Part shown: in pieces, positions 22,152 through 34,984 of the stretch
Position numbering within the stretch: position 1 is the stretch's first letter
Layout of the letters: each line of letters begins with the position of its first letter
Origin: Perkinsus olseni
Taxonomy: Eukaryota; Perkinsozoa; Perkinsida; Perkinsidae
Length of the DNA stretch: 64,000 bases
NCBI GenBank assembly: GCA_013115135.1
Contig: JABANP010000199.1
Location: 1-64,000 of the forward strand
Reading direction: 5' to 3'
The notes under the pieces: model-generated
Seen by the model: the letters and a program-made list of their open reading frames with translations, nothing else
Told to the model about the DNA's origin: nothing
Databases searched by the model: none
Translations under genes and position numbers: made by a program

Positions 22152-22925
22152 TTGCTGCAATCAACTGTATAATCTTTATCGCCTCATGTAGTTTTTTCAT
22201 GCAGGATTTCGTATGAGCTCCGTGGGAAATTTTGATAACGTTGTATTCTCATCACCACTGCCGCCAAGGATTTTACTCCCTACTGGCTGTCTTGCGTTGC
22301 GGGCAGTTCCTAATTACGGTCGTCGAGTTGTATTGCACAGGTCTCAGGCAACGATGTATCCTCCGATAAATCGAGTCCTTGTCCCTTTCGGCGAAGTGCG
22401 GTGATGGAGGTACTAATGTGGGGCATGCAGGAAGGTGGTATGCTTGGCATTTAATCATCATCGTGGCTTGTAATACCATTGCGACCGGTCCAGTCGAACG
22501 GCAACTCGGTAGTCCATAGAGGAATTGCGTCTGGACTCTTGCTGGCAGTGGCGTGATACGACGATTGCAATTCTCATTTTTGTGTAAGAGTCGCTGCCTC
22601 TCATACTAGATAGTATGATGACCGCTTTAGCTACGGCATGGCTATTGACATGGACTCTATCCGGTCCATGAGGAATTTCGATCTAGGTTTGAGTAAGCGA
22701 CAGAGCGTGCGAAGGCTGGGTAGGGTGGTCGCTACCCGAGAGGACTCTTGGAGTCGGATATAGCTCAGTCAGGACTCTAGAGGAGCTGATTGAAGCCTTG
22801 CAGGAGATCTCGGTTGTGAAATTGGATTTTTCGACGCTGCCCTGCAGGACCTGTACTGGCGAGTTCCCAGGAGGGAATGCTCGCGGTACCTCTCTTCCCG
22901 ATAGTTTTGAATTTCTTTTGCATGC
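22152..22925. other. Spacer between copies 1 and 2
   Basis: No gene recognised. A short plus frame (22213-22404) has no family similarity. Confidence 0.5.
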
Positions 22926-25577
22926 ATGCCATTCACTTCCTCGCCACCGTCCATTCTATCATATGACTTTTACTCAGCGGTGCTGTCTGGTCTGGCAGCC
23001 TGCGCTTGCTTTTATGCCGGCCTACTGCCGATTGGGGACTTATCAGGGTTGTCGGTAATACCTGGGGGAGGGGTCTGTTCTAGGTGTAATGGCTCGTCTT
23101 GTAACCGAAAGGAGCATGTTCCTCCATGGCAGGTATTGGCTCCCGTGTGGGCCGGCGTCGTTACCTATATCGACATCAAAACAACATCTGATTGGTGCTT
23201 AAAGAGCATAGCCGCAGCCATCATCGGCGCTGTGGTCGGCATCGGTGTCGGCTCGGCAGTCCATGCCTTCGTCTCAGTAGATTACGTACAGTACGTCGGC
23301 GTCGTAGTTATGATACCATTCGCGATGGTATTAGCGTTAAGCGAGCCTTCGACGGGCTGTAAGCTGACCCACGTTTATCGGTATGATGTGGCGCTGGTGA
23401 CCTCATATGTGGTCGTTGCCTTCGGTCCTGGGGATGTTCTCACGAGATCAGTTGTGATTTTTCTGAGCTTCGTCGCTGGCTCCTTGGTGCCACTGGCTCT
23501 TGTAGTGCTTGCTAACGCTGTTTGGGAAGTTCCTCGGGCGACGGCCCCTGCCCTGCCAGCGTTCGCGACTCGCGCTGCCGTCTTCTTCGAGATGCTGGCC
23601 ACCCTTGCGATGACGGGAGAGTGCCAGGCAGAGTGGCTAGACAAGGAGCGCCTAGAATTCGAGAAAGTCTGGGGAGAGGCACTGAGCGTCGTGACCACAG
23701 ATCCTCACCTGAGGGCTGTCATCTATCGGATGGCTGCCGAGCTCTTTGCTATGCGGAAAACTATAAGGGGCGGGCTGTACAGCGAAGGCATTCTGGAGGT
23801 CATGTGGAACTCGCTGCTGGCGGATATTACCGAACTGCGCCTTCAAGTTGTTTTTTGGTTGCGAACGCTCACCCGGCCGAGAAGTCGGGACCCGAAGGAA
23901 GTCGAGGGACCCCACTTGAAAGAGAACGCAGCGAAACTTGAGGCCTTGCTGCTTGAGAAATCACTGGACTACAGCCGTCTGCAGGTCTCAGGCAGGTCGA
24001 GGATCGTGCCCACTGAGGATGTGGTGCGCTTTCAATATGCCTGCTCGGCCATGACCAGGTTTGCTGTTCTCGCGCAGGAGTTCCATGAGATACTGCGAGC
24101 TAAAGAAGAGGACATGGACGGAAGCCGCAGAGCGGTAATACAGGGCATAATTTCGTGGCGCGCGGTCAGAGGTGACTTTTTATTTCAGAGGTTGAGTAGC
24201 TTTTGGAAGTATATGAAGCGCGTTTGGGACTATTGGAAGCACTGGCTACGGAGTCCATGGTTTTCCAGCGATCCCTTTAGCGGGAAGATATCATCGAGGC
24301 TGGCATTTCCAGTTCGTCTTGGTCTCTCCCTCACAGTAGCGTGTGTATTGATTATAGCCTGGGCGGGAGCAGTGCCCTCCATGGCCCCTCACGCCCTATG
24401 GGGCGTCCTCCCCGTTATGTTCTGTCTGGTACCGACGGCTGGGGCATCTCTGGTGAAGGGAACTCGTCGTATGGTGGGTACTATCTTGGCCTCCGGTATA
24501 GCCATCGCTTGTGTGGCGATCCATCCTCACAATATGGAAGCATTTTTTGTTGAACTTTTCATTATAACTTTTGTTGGTAAACTGGCCAGCTTCAAGCCTA
24601 AAATTGGCTATGCTGGCCTAGTATTCAGCTTCACATGGACGATCATTTCGATCATGCCAGCGACTTTCAACGGTGACGAGCCATTCAGGACTGTACTCAC
24701 CTCGGCGCTTTGGCGGATGGCGCTGACTAGCACTGGTGTAGCAGCGGCCACAGTGATGTCCTGGATCGTTTTTCCGACGTTTTCTACAACTAAATTGGAG
24801 CGCCTGACGGCCTGGGAGTTGGTCTCGCAGGTGAATTTGGTCACCACTGCCTTGGAGAGTCTCGTAGGGATTCATCAGCCCGAAGGCAGCTCGGAGGCGG
24901 TGGGACCGGAGGTTGGTGGTGTCTTCTATTTGTCCAGCGCTGAGCGCCATGCCTTGGAGTCGGATGCTAAGGCCGAGGCTGCGATACTTGGAAAATTGAG
25001 GGCGCTGGGGCTCTCGTCTCTGCGAGTATTGGACGTGCAGGGGGATATCGACCGACTTGGCAGAAGTGCTATAGTGGCCCATGTGGCCATGACTGATTGC
25101 GCTATGGTCATCGAGGACCCAGCCGCCGGAGAGCTCTTAGAGCCACTCAAAGGCCTTTTATCGGGCATTGTGATGGCCCTGAAAGATTCGGTGTCGAGAG
25201 TTGTATTGTTCATAGTAGACACTAGCAATCTGATGCCTGATGGACTGCGGAGTTCGGCGCATATGCGAGACCCTGGGGTGCAGCTGCAACGGACGTATGA
25301 CGCCTTTGTAAGACTGAGAGAGAAGCTTATCACTTTGCCTGTGGATGGCAACTCGGACCTCATGGCCAACGTCCTCAGCTCTGGCGGTATCCGCTTCTAT
25401 CACGCTATTTATACACTCTCGCTCTTCATCGAGGACTGGCGGGATATTGAATCTTCTCTGCGCGGTTTTGATGGTGGACCGGCGAGGGTTGTTGATGCTG
25501 TAGACGCTGTGCTTCCTGAGGTGGAAGATCTTGCTGTCACTCCGGTGTCCCTCCCCAGAATTGCCCCGGCATCATAG
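22926..25577 (+). CDS. FUSC/ALMT-like transporter, copy 2 (group B)
   Basis: Uninterrupted over 883 codons when introns are left in. Two introns are implied by the paralogues and by clean splice sites: 23055-23132 (78 bases, GTAATA to GGCAG, before VLAPVWAGVVTYIDI) and 24135-24188 (54 bases, before RLSSFWKYMKRVWDYWKHWL). Both are multiples of three without stops. The spliced protein would be about 839 residues. Module 2 reads GASLVKGTRRMVGTILASGI. The C-terminal domain has SSGGIRFYHAIYTLSLFIED, then W. It stands alone in sequence, between groups A and C. The ATG choice at 22926 (MPFTSSPPSILSYDFYSAVL) is plausible, as the first helix follows directly. Confidence 0.85.
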   Translation: MPFTSSPPSILSYDFYSAVLSGLAACACFYAGLLPIGDLSGLSVIPGGGVCSRCNGSSCNRKEHVPPWQVLAPVWAGVVTYIDIKTTSDWCLKSIAAAIIGAVVGIGVGSAVHAFVSVDYVQYVGVVVMIPFAMVLALSEPSTGCKLTHVYRYDVALVTSYVVVAFGPGDVLTRSVVIFLSFVAGSLVPLALVVLANAVWEVPRATAPALPAFATRAAVFFEMLATLAMTGECQAEWLDKERLEFEKVWGEALSVVTTDPHLRAVIYRMAAELFAMRKTIRGGLYSEGILEVMWNSLLADITELRLQVVFWLRTLTRPRSRDPKEVEGPHLKENAAKLEALLLEKSLDYSRLQVSGRSRIVPTEDVVRFQYACSAMTRFAVLAQEFHEILRAKEEDMDGSRRAVIQGIISWRAVRGDFLFQRLSSFWKYMKRVWDYWKHWLRSPWFSSDPFSGKISSRLAFPVRLGLSLTVACVLIIAWAGAVPSMAPHALWGVLPVMFCLVPTAGASLVKGTRRMVGTILASGIAIACVAIHPHNMEAFFVELFIITFVGKLASFKPKIGYAGLVFSFTWTIISIMPATFNGDEPFRTVLTSALWRMALTSTGVAAATVMSWIVFPTFSTTKLERLTAWELVSQVNLVTTALESLVGIHQPEGSSEAVGPEVGGVFYLSSAERHALESDAKAEAAILGKLRALGLSSLRVLDVQGDIDRLGRSAIVAHVAMTDCAMVIEDPAAGELLEPLKGLLSGIVMALKDSVSRVVLFIVDTSNLMPDGLRSSAHMRDPGVQLQRTYDAFVRLREKLITLPVDGNSDLMANVLSSGGIRFYHAIYTLSLFIEDWRDIESSLRGFDGGPARVVDAVDAVLPEVEDLAVTPVSLPRIAPAS

Positions 25578-25717
25578 CGATGCCTCGGAACGTGATTCGG
25601 CTGATTTGTTTTCGCTTGTAACTGTCATATGGCTTTTCAGCCCTGCTTGCGTTCACCGGGGCTGCTGAGTGAGTAGTCGGACGCCCCTGTTTCCCGTAGT
25701 GGCTTTATAACTGTAAC

Positions 25718-28406
25718 ATGATCGATCAACTGCCATCTATACCGATTTGGAATCTCCTCACTGCTATTTACACGGGCGTGCTGGCATGCCTCTGTTCCTG
25801 GGCGGTCTTCCTCATGCCGGGAGGCCACGGAGCTAACATTACGGTACTGAGGAGGGATGAGCGTGGCTGACGGCGTTCCGTTGGGGCCTGCTGGTTACGA
25901 AGGATTGTATTGCCGTTCCCCCGTGTTCTTAGGTCCTCGCTCCTATCTGGGCCTTGATCACCGCTTTCTTGGACGTCAGCGCCAACTACGACCAGTCATT
26001 GAGGTCTCTCGTTGGTGCGGCCTTGGGACTCTTCTGCACGGAACTGGTGGCCCTACTGGTCACAGTATGCTCCACCACCGGCTACAGTGCCTGGATCGGC
26101 GTCATTGTCAGCTTCCCACTCACGTTCCTACTGGCAATAGGCGATCCGGCTAGTGGTAGCAAGCTGTGCAAGCTATTCCGGTCGGACGTGGCGATGGAGT
26201 CCATGTATATTCCCTTGGCATTCCCCAACGGCCAGCCCTTCTACCACGGGCTCCTCAGTTCGGGGGCATTCGCGGTTGGGTCTGTGGAGACGATTGTCGC
26301 TACTACCGTTCTGAACGCTTTCAATCTGCTGCCTAGGTCTTCGGTCCCGGCCATACCAGCGTTTGCAAGAGCAGCTGCGGACTACTTCGAGACGCTAGCT
26401 ACCTACGTCACCAGCGGCACGGATCATCTGAACTTCATCGACCGCCAGAGGGCCCACTTCGATGTGGCATGGCGTGCTGCAGCAAAGGCGGCGCCCAACC
26501 CGAAGATACGGAGTATCATCTATCAGATGTCATCTGAGCTGATCGCCCTGAGACAGACGTTACGAGATGGCTCCTACAGCCAGAGCATTCTCCATTATAT
26601 CTGGCATCCTATAGTACCCGACTTGGTGGACCTGAGGCTGGAGGTGGTCTACTGGCTGAGGCAAACGGCTATGCCGCTGAGGCCTGGAGAGGACATCGAT
26701 GAGACGGAGCTCCTAGCGATAGCGGAGCAAGTGCAAGGGAGGTTGACTGACGAGTCGCTGTTATACAGCAAGGCTGTGGTGTCGGGCGAGTCGGCCTTGT
26801 CGCCGGCGAACGACATCGTTCGGTTCCAGTTTGCGTTCTCTCTAATAGCACATTTCGCCGTACTCGCAGATGAGTTCCACACACTAATCAGGGAATACGA
26901 GATGAGCCTTCCAGAGAAGACCAATAGAGTAAGTAGGATATCCTAGGTTGATGCGTGGTTCTGATGAATTCTTCCGCTTCGAACGCCCCGTAACGATCAT
27001 CTTTTTCGGAGATTATTTTTGTCTTTTTCAGTTTGACTGGTGGGGCCGACTGCGCCGGTATCTTGCCGAGTGCAAGGAGTATTGGATCCATTGGTGGCAC
27101 TTGCCTTTCTGGGCCTTCGGCAATATGACACTCAGGCAAAGGCTCGTGCATCCGTTAAGGCTGTCTCTTTCGATCACCCTCTTCGCACTGCCTCTCATTG
27201 CCTGGGCTCAGGGGGAGCCTGTAGTGGAGTCCTACGGTTTCTGGGGACTAGTACCGCTCCTCTTCTGTCTCCTACCGACCCCGGGGGCCTCTCTGGTCAA
27301 GGGGACCAAGCGTATCATAGGCACACTGCTAGCAGCTGTTACTGCCATCATCTGCGTGTCGGCCAATCCCCGCAATATCCCCGCTTATGAGGTCGAGCTG
27401 TTCGTAGTGGTTACCTTGGGCAAGCTGGTCTCCCTGTATCCCAGCATAGACTACGCCGGTACCGTCTTCGCCTTCACGTGGATGATCATTGGCATCGTCC
27501 CTAGCCTCAACGAAACTTATGACAGGACGCAGATGATCTATTGGTCCCTGTGGAGAGTTGCTCTCACCCTCATCGGCACTTTCGGCGGAACCGTCATCAC
27601 GTGTTTCGTCTTCCCGACCTTTGCCATGACCAAGCTCAACAAGGAGTCTGCCCATGAGCTTCTCACTCCAGGCTGACATGGTCGCTGGTTCTATCGAGGA
27701 GCTGTGCCGTATCGAGAAGGGCCCCGCGGTTAATCCGGATAACCGCCGGTATGAAGTTGGAGATTCCTTTTGGAAGTCCTGTGATACCCGCACTGGTCTG
27801 ACGCCAGAGGCCAGGGCGGAAGCGCTGGTGTTGGGCAAAACTTCGTTCGTGGACGACACTACTCGGTCTGTGATCAGAATTCAGGGGTTTATCAGCTGCA
27901 TGGGAAGGAGCTCTCTGGTGGCCCATGCTACCCTGGCTGACTGCACTCGCGCTATCGCGGAGCCTTCAATTAGTTTGGTGCTGGATCCACTACGCGACGA
28001 TCTCTCTAAGCTGGCGGCGTCCATTCGGGACTCGGCCTCGAAGGTGGCACTGCAGGTCCTGGACGATCACAGTTCGAAGAAGATCATAGTCGATGGGGAC
28101 TTGGTCGGCAGCCAAGTGAATGTTGAGATGCAGAAGATAGTGGACCACTTCGTACGCATCCGAGAGGGCATTCTGTCAGGAAAGGACGCCAACCTGGACG
28201 CCTTCACCAAGGCTATTCGGGCTGGCCTCTATACGCTGTACCACAGCTTGTACACGTTGAGAATGTTCACCGACGACTGGGTCAGGATTGAGACGATTAT
28301 CCTGGGGTACAAACAGCTCGGTCCAAAACGGACAAGAGCATTAAGTGGCGCCCCCAAGGAGATGGTCAGCCGTGCCAGAGTCCATCAGCCCAACAACAAG
28401 TCGTGA
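25718..28406 (+). CDS. FUSC/ALMT-like transporter, copy 3 (group C)
   Basis: Three exons. Exon 1 (25718-25843) encodes MIDQLPSIPIWNLLTAIYTG and the first helix. An 89-base intron precedes VLAPIWALITAFLDVSANYD. Exon 2 ends PEKTNR|GTAAGT at 26938. A 93-base intron ends TTTTTCAG at 27031. Exon 3 begins FDWWGRLRRYLAECKEYWIH and carries module 2 (PGASLVKGTKRIIGTLLAAV). One +1 break at about 27668 (ACT C CAG) separates KESAHELL from QADMVAGSIEELCRIEKG. The C-terminal domain has FVDDTTRSVIRIQGFISCMG and LYHSLYTLRMFTDDW. The gap from copy 2 is only 140 bases. About 835 residues. Confidence 0.85.
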
Positions 28407-28668
28407 GCTATTTCAACATACCTTTTAGTGGGTAGATGCCGACGACGTCCACAGGAGCTTTCGGTGTGGTAGGTCATTCTCGACAATATCTTCACTGCTC
28501 AACGGCGAGCTCACTGTTGTTGCCTCCTTGGTAGTATTACCACTTTGATACCGTGCATACATTATTAGCAAAAGTGCTTTCGAATTATATCTGCGTTGTG
28601 GCTTCTCCGTCTAGCTTGCAGCGTCGAGTTCGATTGCGATCGGAGAATCGGCTAGGTTTCGACCGGGG

Positions 28669-31417
28669 ATGGTCGACGAGCCGCGTGTTTCGGTCAGCAT
28701 GCCGCTTTCCAGCGTAAATGGATTGCCTACTCTCACCTACTTCCAGCTGGCCAACGCAATCTTCAGCAGTCTGGTGGCCTGTGGTGTAGCGTCGGCACAG
28801 TTTCTGCCGTGGTTTGGAGACCGCTTCAGCAATCAGCTATTTGTAATAAAGTGGAGTTGTTGTACTAGGTCCGATTTCAGTGCTCGGGCTAGTGATATAT
28901 TCCTGTGAGGTCTTGTGGGCATTTTCTATAGCGGCTCGGTTTCGTGAATTAGACGGTGATTACTTGATTTTGTTCAGGCACTCTCGACAGCATGGGCACT
29001 TGCGTATACCTCACTAGACTATTCCTTCGCAGTGGACTTCGCGTGGAAGACATACATCGGAGCGGCCATCGGGGCGGCGCTCGGGGCGGTGGTGGCCTAT
29101 GCTACAGCGCCTCTCAACGGTGACGTCTACAGTCCGGCATGGTCCTGCCTGTTCGGACTGCCCTTCTGCTTCATTCTGGCTATGGGGTGCCAGGGGAAGG
29201 CGTCGGAGGTGTACTCTTATACGAGCGCTCTCCTAAGGATGTACAGCATCCTGGCATTTGGTGAGGGCGAGCCCTACAACAAGGCCCTTTTTATCATACT
29301 AGTTGGTTTCTTCTCTGACATGGTGCCGATGCTCATCGTTTCTGTCCTCAATTGTTTCAACCTTCTACCGGTTAAGTGCTCACCGCCGCTGCCGCGCTTT
29401 GAACGCGCGTTGAAGGGCTACCTGGAGTTGTCGGTCTTCCATCTGGCGGATGCGGTGGACCATAAAAATGAGTTTAATCGGAAGCGGAATGATCTGGTCG
29501 AGGCGCACCGCGCTGTTGTGAGAGGCAGCGTTTCGAAGCCGCTGAAGCTGGACGTGGCCAACATAGTTGGCCTTCTGTATGGCTTCCACGCCTGTACTAC
29601 AGCCGAGGGCTTTGGGGCGCAAGCACGGGCTCACTTCTGGGAGCCATTGCGAAGGGACATGTGGGAACTAGTTTCCCGTGTTGGCAGGGCGCTGACGGAG
29701 TCTTTCGATCCGGACCTGGTGGAGAGTCTGAGGACACTAGGTGGCCGGGTGACGCAGCAGATCAAAAGCTTAACGGTTGAGTACAGTCGGAACGCAGCGG
29801 ATGCTAAATGCGCAGTGTTTTCTGGGAAGGAGTTGGCGCGAATAGAGATGGCCCTGCTCACAGTGCCACGGTGTAGTATAATAGTAGCGGACTATGTTGA
29901 GAAGAGACACAAGGAGGATTCGACTCGGAATCCGATTACTTGTCAAGTAGTGTCGGACGGTGGCGCGCTTGTCCTTTGCTGCAGATCGCTGCTGGAGGGG
30001 GGCACTCTCTTTCTCACTTCAGTTACCATTGCCGTCGTTTGTTCGAGACTTCCAAGGTTGGTTCGGGAAGCCCTGGTACCCTCCTACGCTCTCCTGGTGG
30101 GAGCGCATCCGCTATCCTCTACGGCTTACCATCTGTCTTCAAGCCGTCGTCTGGCTAGCAGTTGGTCTTGCCACTCGGTTCGAGGTTCTAGCTGCGGAGG
30201 GGTGGTGGATCATCGTTCCTGCGATCTTGTGCTCGTTCGATGCTTTCGGCTTGACGGTCATTAAAAGCGCGCGGAGGATATTTGGTATCTTCCTAGGTGG
30301 GGTTCTTGCGCTGATACCTGTTGCGATTCATCCGGTTAATCGGCCGGCTTTCTTGCTGGAGCTCTTCATCGTCGGTAGTGTCACCAAGCTGGTCACTGAT
30401 TTCCCCAGCGTCGACTACACTGGTCTGCAAACCGGGGTCACGTTTATCATTGTGGGGTTTGCCGACGGAATCAACCCAGGCCTGAGGGAGGATGAACGCT
30501 TTCAACTGGCGGGATTGCGCCTCCTGTGTAACACAGGTGGGCTGGTTTTATTTTTGCTGATGACTTTGCTGACGCGCCCGCCCTATTCGGGCCACCTTCT
30601 CGCCAAGACCACATCGCGAGAGCTCGGCAGCATAGCCGATTATGTGTCGTCGGTTGTGAGGGCATTGCGAGCTGGGCCTGAGGTAGCCTTCCCTGACAGG
30701 GTGGAGAAGGGTTTGGCTCTACTGGACGCTGATGCCGCGAGAATAGCGAAGATTCCCTCGGTCGAGACAGAAGCTAGAGCATTGAAGGTATTGCGAATAA
30801 CTACTACTGGCTGTGGGGTGAAGCCAAAGAGACTCGCTGCTGCGCAAACCCACATGTCGAGTCTATTGCACAGCATTGCCGTGGTCTTCACTGAGTTCCA
30901 CAACTGCGACCGCAAGATGGGCCCGGCGGCACGGCAGTTGCTGCTCGAGCCGATATCGGGCCTCCTGGAAGATTTCGAAGAGTCCTTGAAGGCGTCTGCC
31001 GAGGAGCTCAGCGTCGTATTGACGCGGAAAGTGTCTGCTAGTCGAGCCACTAGAGCCGCCCGGGATGTTTTAGAGGCCTACTTGCGGCTGGCTGCAGCTT
31101 TCGAGACGGTTCGTGCAGAGCTGTTATTTAGGCGAACTTGGGCTACTTCGGGCGAAGTGATGGCGTCGACAAAGCTGGCTGAGGTCGTGTCTGGAGGCGG
31201 AGGGGTCGGAGTGCACGTGGCCGTGTATACTCTAGGGCACTTCATCGAAGATTGGATAACGGTCGCTAACAGCTTGCTAGGGTCGGATATAAGGCCTCCC
31301 AACGACCCGCCGTCTGAAAAGGATTGGACGACGTCAGCGGACTCCGTTTCACCGGGCTCCTGCATCCTCACAGTGCCGAGGTGTGTGTCGGAGGGTTCGT
31401 TGCTACGACGGAAGTAG
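28669..31417 (+). CDS. FUSC/ALMT-like transporter, copy 4 (group D)
   Basis: First of the group D genes. Exon 1 is 28669-28842 (MVDEPRVSVSMPLSSVNG to SNQLF). The intron is 28843-28977 (135 bases). Exon 2 (ALSTAWALAYTSLDYSFAVD) runs to 29946, intron 2 is 29947-30022 (76 bases), and exon 3 starts LPLPSFVRDFQGWFGKPWYP. The predicted protein is 845 residues with no frame break. Module 2 signature is altered to FGLTVIKSARRIFGIFLGGV. The C-terminal domain has SGGGGVGVHVAVYTLGHFIE, then DW and SDIRPPNDPP. All three splice junctions are phase 0. Confidence 0.86.
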
Positions 31418-31837
31418 GAGCATCTATAAATCTTTAGCGTGCGTTCGTCATCATGAACGTCAAATTAGTATTCATGGCTAGTCGAGCCGCCGACTGGTAA
31501 TATTCATGTTTCATTTTTTCTTCTTCATCGGGTCTCAACGGCCCCCTTTGTTTGAAGAGCTCGTTGCCGGCGACGTTATCATTTTTTCAACCTTCACAGT
31601 ACTGAAAACATTGACGCAGTCGCGTTCACGCTGCGAAGGTATACATTTACTGAATGGTCACTGACTGAACAAACCCAAACTGAATGGTCTCTGCCAGATA
31701 ACATTCAGTTCGGGTTTGTCCAGAGACTCTCTGGGCAGTTCTACTGAGAGAGTAGCAATGGTCCGCTCCGTCACGGGCTCTCCTTCGTTTGATGGACCGC
31801 ATTTGTCAGTGCTTGCTTACGCTCGGCTTGACCCACT
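31418..31837. other. Spacer between copies 4 and 5, with hairpin
   Basis: Contains the inverted repeat at 31669-31719, directly upstream of copy 5. No gene. Confidence 0.6.
31669..31719. repeat. 18-bp inverted repeat, 15-base loop
   Basis: Arms 31669-31686 and 31702-31719 pair at 17 of 18 positions around a 15-base loop. The sequence just inside and outside (GTCTCTG / CAGAGAC) can extend alternative pairing. The hairpin lies about 120 bases before the ATG of copy 5, so a 5'-UTR or promoter role is possible. Confidence 0.6.
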
Positions 31838-34688
31838 ATGGCTGAGGCCTTCCTCGATCGACAGTACACGAGATTTCGACTCCTAGACGCCCTCTACACC
31901 GGCCTTCTCACCTGTGTTGTATCGGGCATCCAGTTTTTGCCTTTCGCCAAGGACCATTTCGAGGCCCAGCTGTTGGTAGTACAAGGGAGCGTTGCTTGCG
32001 TCATTGAGCACCGTCACCGTACTCTCGTGCTTGGCCGTTTGCGTGGTCTCTTTCCTTGGGAATTTGCTGATAAAATCATATCATGTCTATTCTCAGGCTC
32101 TTGCAACTGTCTGGGCGGCCATGACGAGTACGCTCGATTATCATACGGCCGTTACCGAGTCCTGGAAGATCTACTTGGGCAGCGTTATGGGCGGTACGGT
32201 ATCAGTGGTAGGAGCTGCCATTGTCGTGGCTTGTAACGGCGGAACGTACAATATCCTCTGGGGCAGTTTGTTCGCCTTGCCATTCTGTTTCTTGGGCTCC
32301 TGTATGTACGTTGGTAAGATGTCTGAGGCTTTATCGTGGGTAAGCTTCGTTGTGAGGCTCTATAGTGTTGCTACCTTTGCTGGCGAAGCAGAGCCTTTCG
32401 CCAAAATGGCCTTCACTGTGGTTATGGGCTTCGTGGCCGATATCGTGCCGGTGCTGGTGACTGCGGTTCTGAACATTTCCGGCTTGCTGCCGAGTAAGGG
32501 GCCGCCTCCATTTGACGCCTTCGAACGAGCGACTCGGGACTTCTTGGAGACCAGCATGATCTGCGGTATGGAGGCTGGTGACCATAGGAAGGAGTTGGCT
32601 CGGCGGCAGAACGCGATGCACGATGCTATGAGGGCTGCGTTGCCGAAGGCTGATAGGACCCTGCAGCTCTCCATGTTCAAGATGACCGCGATATTGGATG
32701 GCTTTACGGCAGCGTGTTCGGTCAAGTACCTCGACCCAGTAGTTAACCGAGAGATCTGGGAACCCCTCCAGGCGGACCTGCGAGCACTGTGCTCTAGAGC
32801 GTTCCGATTTCTCAGCGGAACTCCGAAAAAGGTGGAAGAAATAGAGGAGTTGCGATGTAGCAGCGAGCGTGTGAAGGGTCGTATCAAGCTGATGCTGATG
32901 TCCTACAGTAAGGGCTTGGTCAGATGCGAGGACTGGAGGTGGGTGGCGTCGGGGAGGGAGCTCTCCAGGGTCGAGGCAGCTCTGATTGCTGTACCACATT
33001 TTGCGGAAGCTTTGGCAAGTTATTTAGAGGCAAAGCCGGAGGGGGTGCCGAGGAAAAGTTGGGCAGATTATGTAAGTCGGAGGAGGGACTTTCGCGACTG
33101 AGGGAGGCTCATCCGGAGCTTCTCTCGCCGAGTCTTTCCGTACGGCTGACTGAGTGTGTCTGAGAGTAGCTCGCAATCGTTGTTGGCGCTTGCTGTGCAT
33201 GGTGAGATTCACGCAATGTAGTTGGCGGCGGCTTGGGCGAATACGTTCTCGTGTGGTAAGTGCTGTCTATCTCTCAGCCTGGATTCTCAGGTTCCCCTGC
33301 CACCTTTCATGATGAATTTCCGGGCATGGTGGAAGAAGCCTTCGTTCCCTCGGATGTCTGCTTGGAGTTTCCTCGCCTTCCCTCTACGCTTCACTCTAGC
33401 TGTGCAGTTATTACTCTGGCCTGTATTGGGCTTGGCACAGAAGTACTCTTCCCTGGCGGTGGACGGCTGGTGGGTCGTACTAGTGGCAGTCATGTGCTCC
33501 TTCCCCGAGGTCGGGCCTACGGTCAGCAAGGCCCTCAGGCGGCTCGCTGGGGTTGTTGCTGGTGGAGTATTAGCGGTCATTGCGATACTTGTTAACCCAG
33601 GGAACGCGCCGGCTTTGATGCTGGAGCTCTTCATCGTCACGTGCGCTGCAAGGTTCCTCACAGGAACGCCGAAGTATGGTTACGCTGGCCTGCAGATGGG
33701 CATTACTTTTGCCATCATGGGCTTCGCTGACGGTATTGCAGTGTCGCTGACTCAGACCGAGAGGGAAATCTTTGCGGCGAAAAGGTTCCTATTCACACTT
33801 ACTGGGCTGATCGGCTCAACGCTGATTCAAGTGGTTGCTTGGCCCTCCTTCTCTTCTAAATTACTCGCACAGGCGACGGCAACCGAATTGAAAGGAAATC
33901 TCCAAGGCCGTGTCAGCTGCCGTACTGCAGCTGTTGCTTCGAGACGAAAACGGCGGGCGTGCTGCTGGTTGCCAATATGAGAGCGACGTCGAGCTCCTGT
34001 TGTTGGGACTCGACTCTGAACGACGTAAGAAAGTATCTTCGGTAGCAGAAGAGGACGTATTCTTTCCGACTGGTGAGGGTGAGCACTTCTGGCGGAGCTG
34101 TCACCACGAGCAAGGTACTGGCTGCACAGGAGGCGATAGGAAGAGCGCACACGAGTGCCGTTGTCGCTTACGAGGGGCTGAGGGCGTGCGGTGCTTGCAT
34201 GAGTGGCTTTGCGGCCTCCGTGCTGTTGCTTCCCGTCCGTGCCAGACTTTCGGAGTTTGCTGAGTCCTGTGAAGCGTCCGGGGAGCGTCTGTCGGAAGCA
34301 CTATTGCGTGCTTCGGCCCTGGACTCGAGCTAGGGACTCCTGCCGAGAGATCTTGGATGCGACGCTTGCAGTCATTGCTGCCTTCGAAGACGTCCGCATG
34401 GAGCTGCTATTCCGCAAGACATGGACGCGCCGGGCAGAGGACGAGGATATCTCCTCCACTGCTATGGTCGAGGCTCTCGCCTATGGAGGCGGCCTTGGGC
34501 TGCATATAGCTCTGCATGCTCTCGAGGCCTTCGTACGCGATTGGACTGATGCTGCCAACATGCTCCTTGACTGCGACATCAGGCTGCCAAATTTCCCTCC
34601 TGACGGTTCCGGCTGGAATTACACAGGGAAAAATATTCCCACGATACTTGCAAGACGGAGTCTATCAGAAGTGGTCATTCGCAAGTGA
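31838..34688 (+). CDS. FUSC/ALMT-like transporter, copy 5 (group D, three breaks)
   Basis: Exon 1 is 31838-31975 (MAEAFLDRQYTRFRLLDALY). The intron is 31976-32096. Exon 2 (ALATVWAAMTSTLDYHTAVT) runs to 33071, intron 2 is 33072-33290, and exon 3 begins VPLPPFMMNFRAWWKKPSFP. Module 2 has GPTVSKALRRLAGVVAGGVL. Three +1 breaks in exon 3 (about 33894, 34063 and 34331) each restore the paralogue frame; the last sits at AGC T AGG and otherwise creates a TAG stop. The C-terminal domain has YGGGLGLHIALHALEAFVRD, then W. With three breaks this copy is a pseudogene candidate if the assembly is right. Confidence 0.78.
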
Positions 34689-34984
34689 CTACTAATCACT
34701 TTTAAATGTTTGTTGTCCAAGCTTATCACAGGCTGGCTCGATGCGGTTTTTTACTGTGGTGCTGGGCTGAACGCCCTTCGCATGCACAGTAGAAGTCGCG
34801 CATATATGAATACTTCTCTCCAAACGCGCTTAATCGCGAATAATTTTTTAAGCCAGTCGAGAGACAGCCTTTGAGTTATGGTAGATGGAGTTCGGTCCTG
34901 CAGAGAATTCCCCTCAACGTCGCTCCAAGTTGCCGGGATCATTTTTCTCTAGGTAGTTCCCATGCCCGTTGGTTTCTATTAAAA

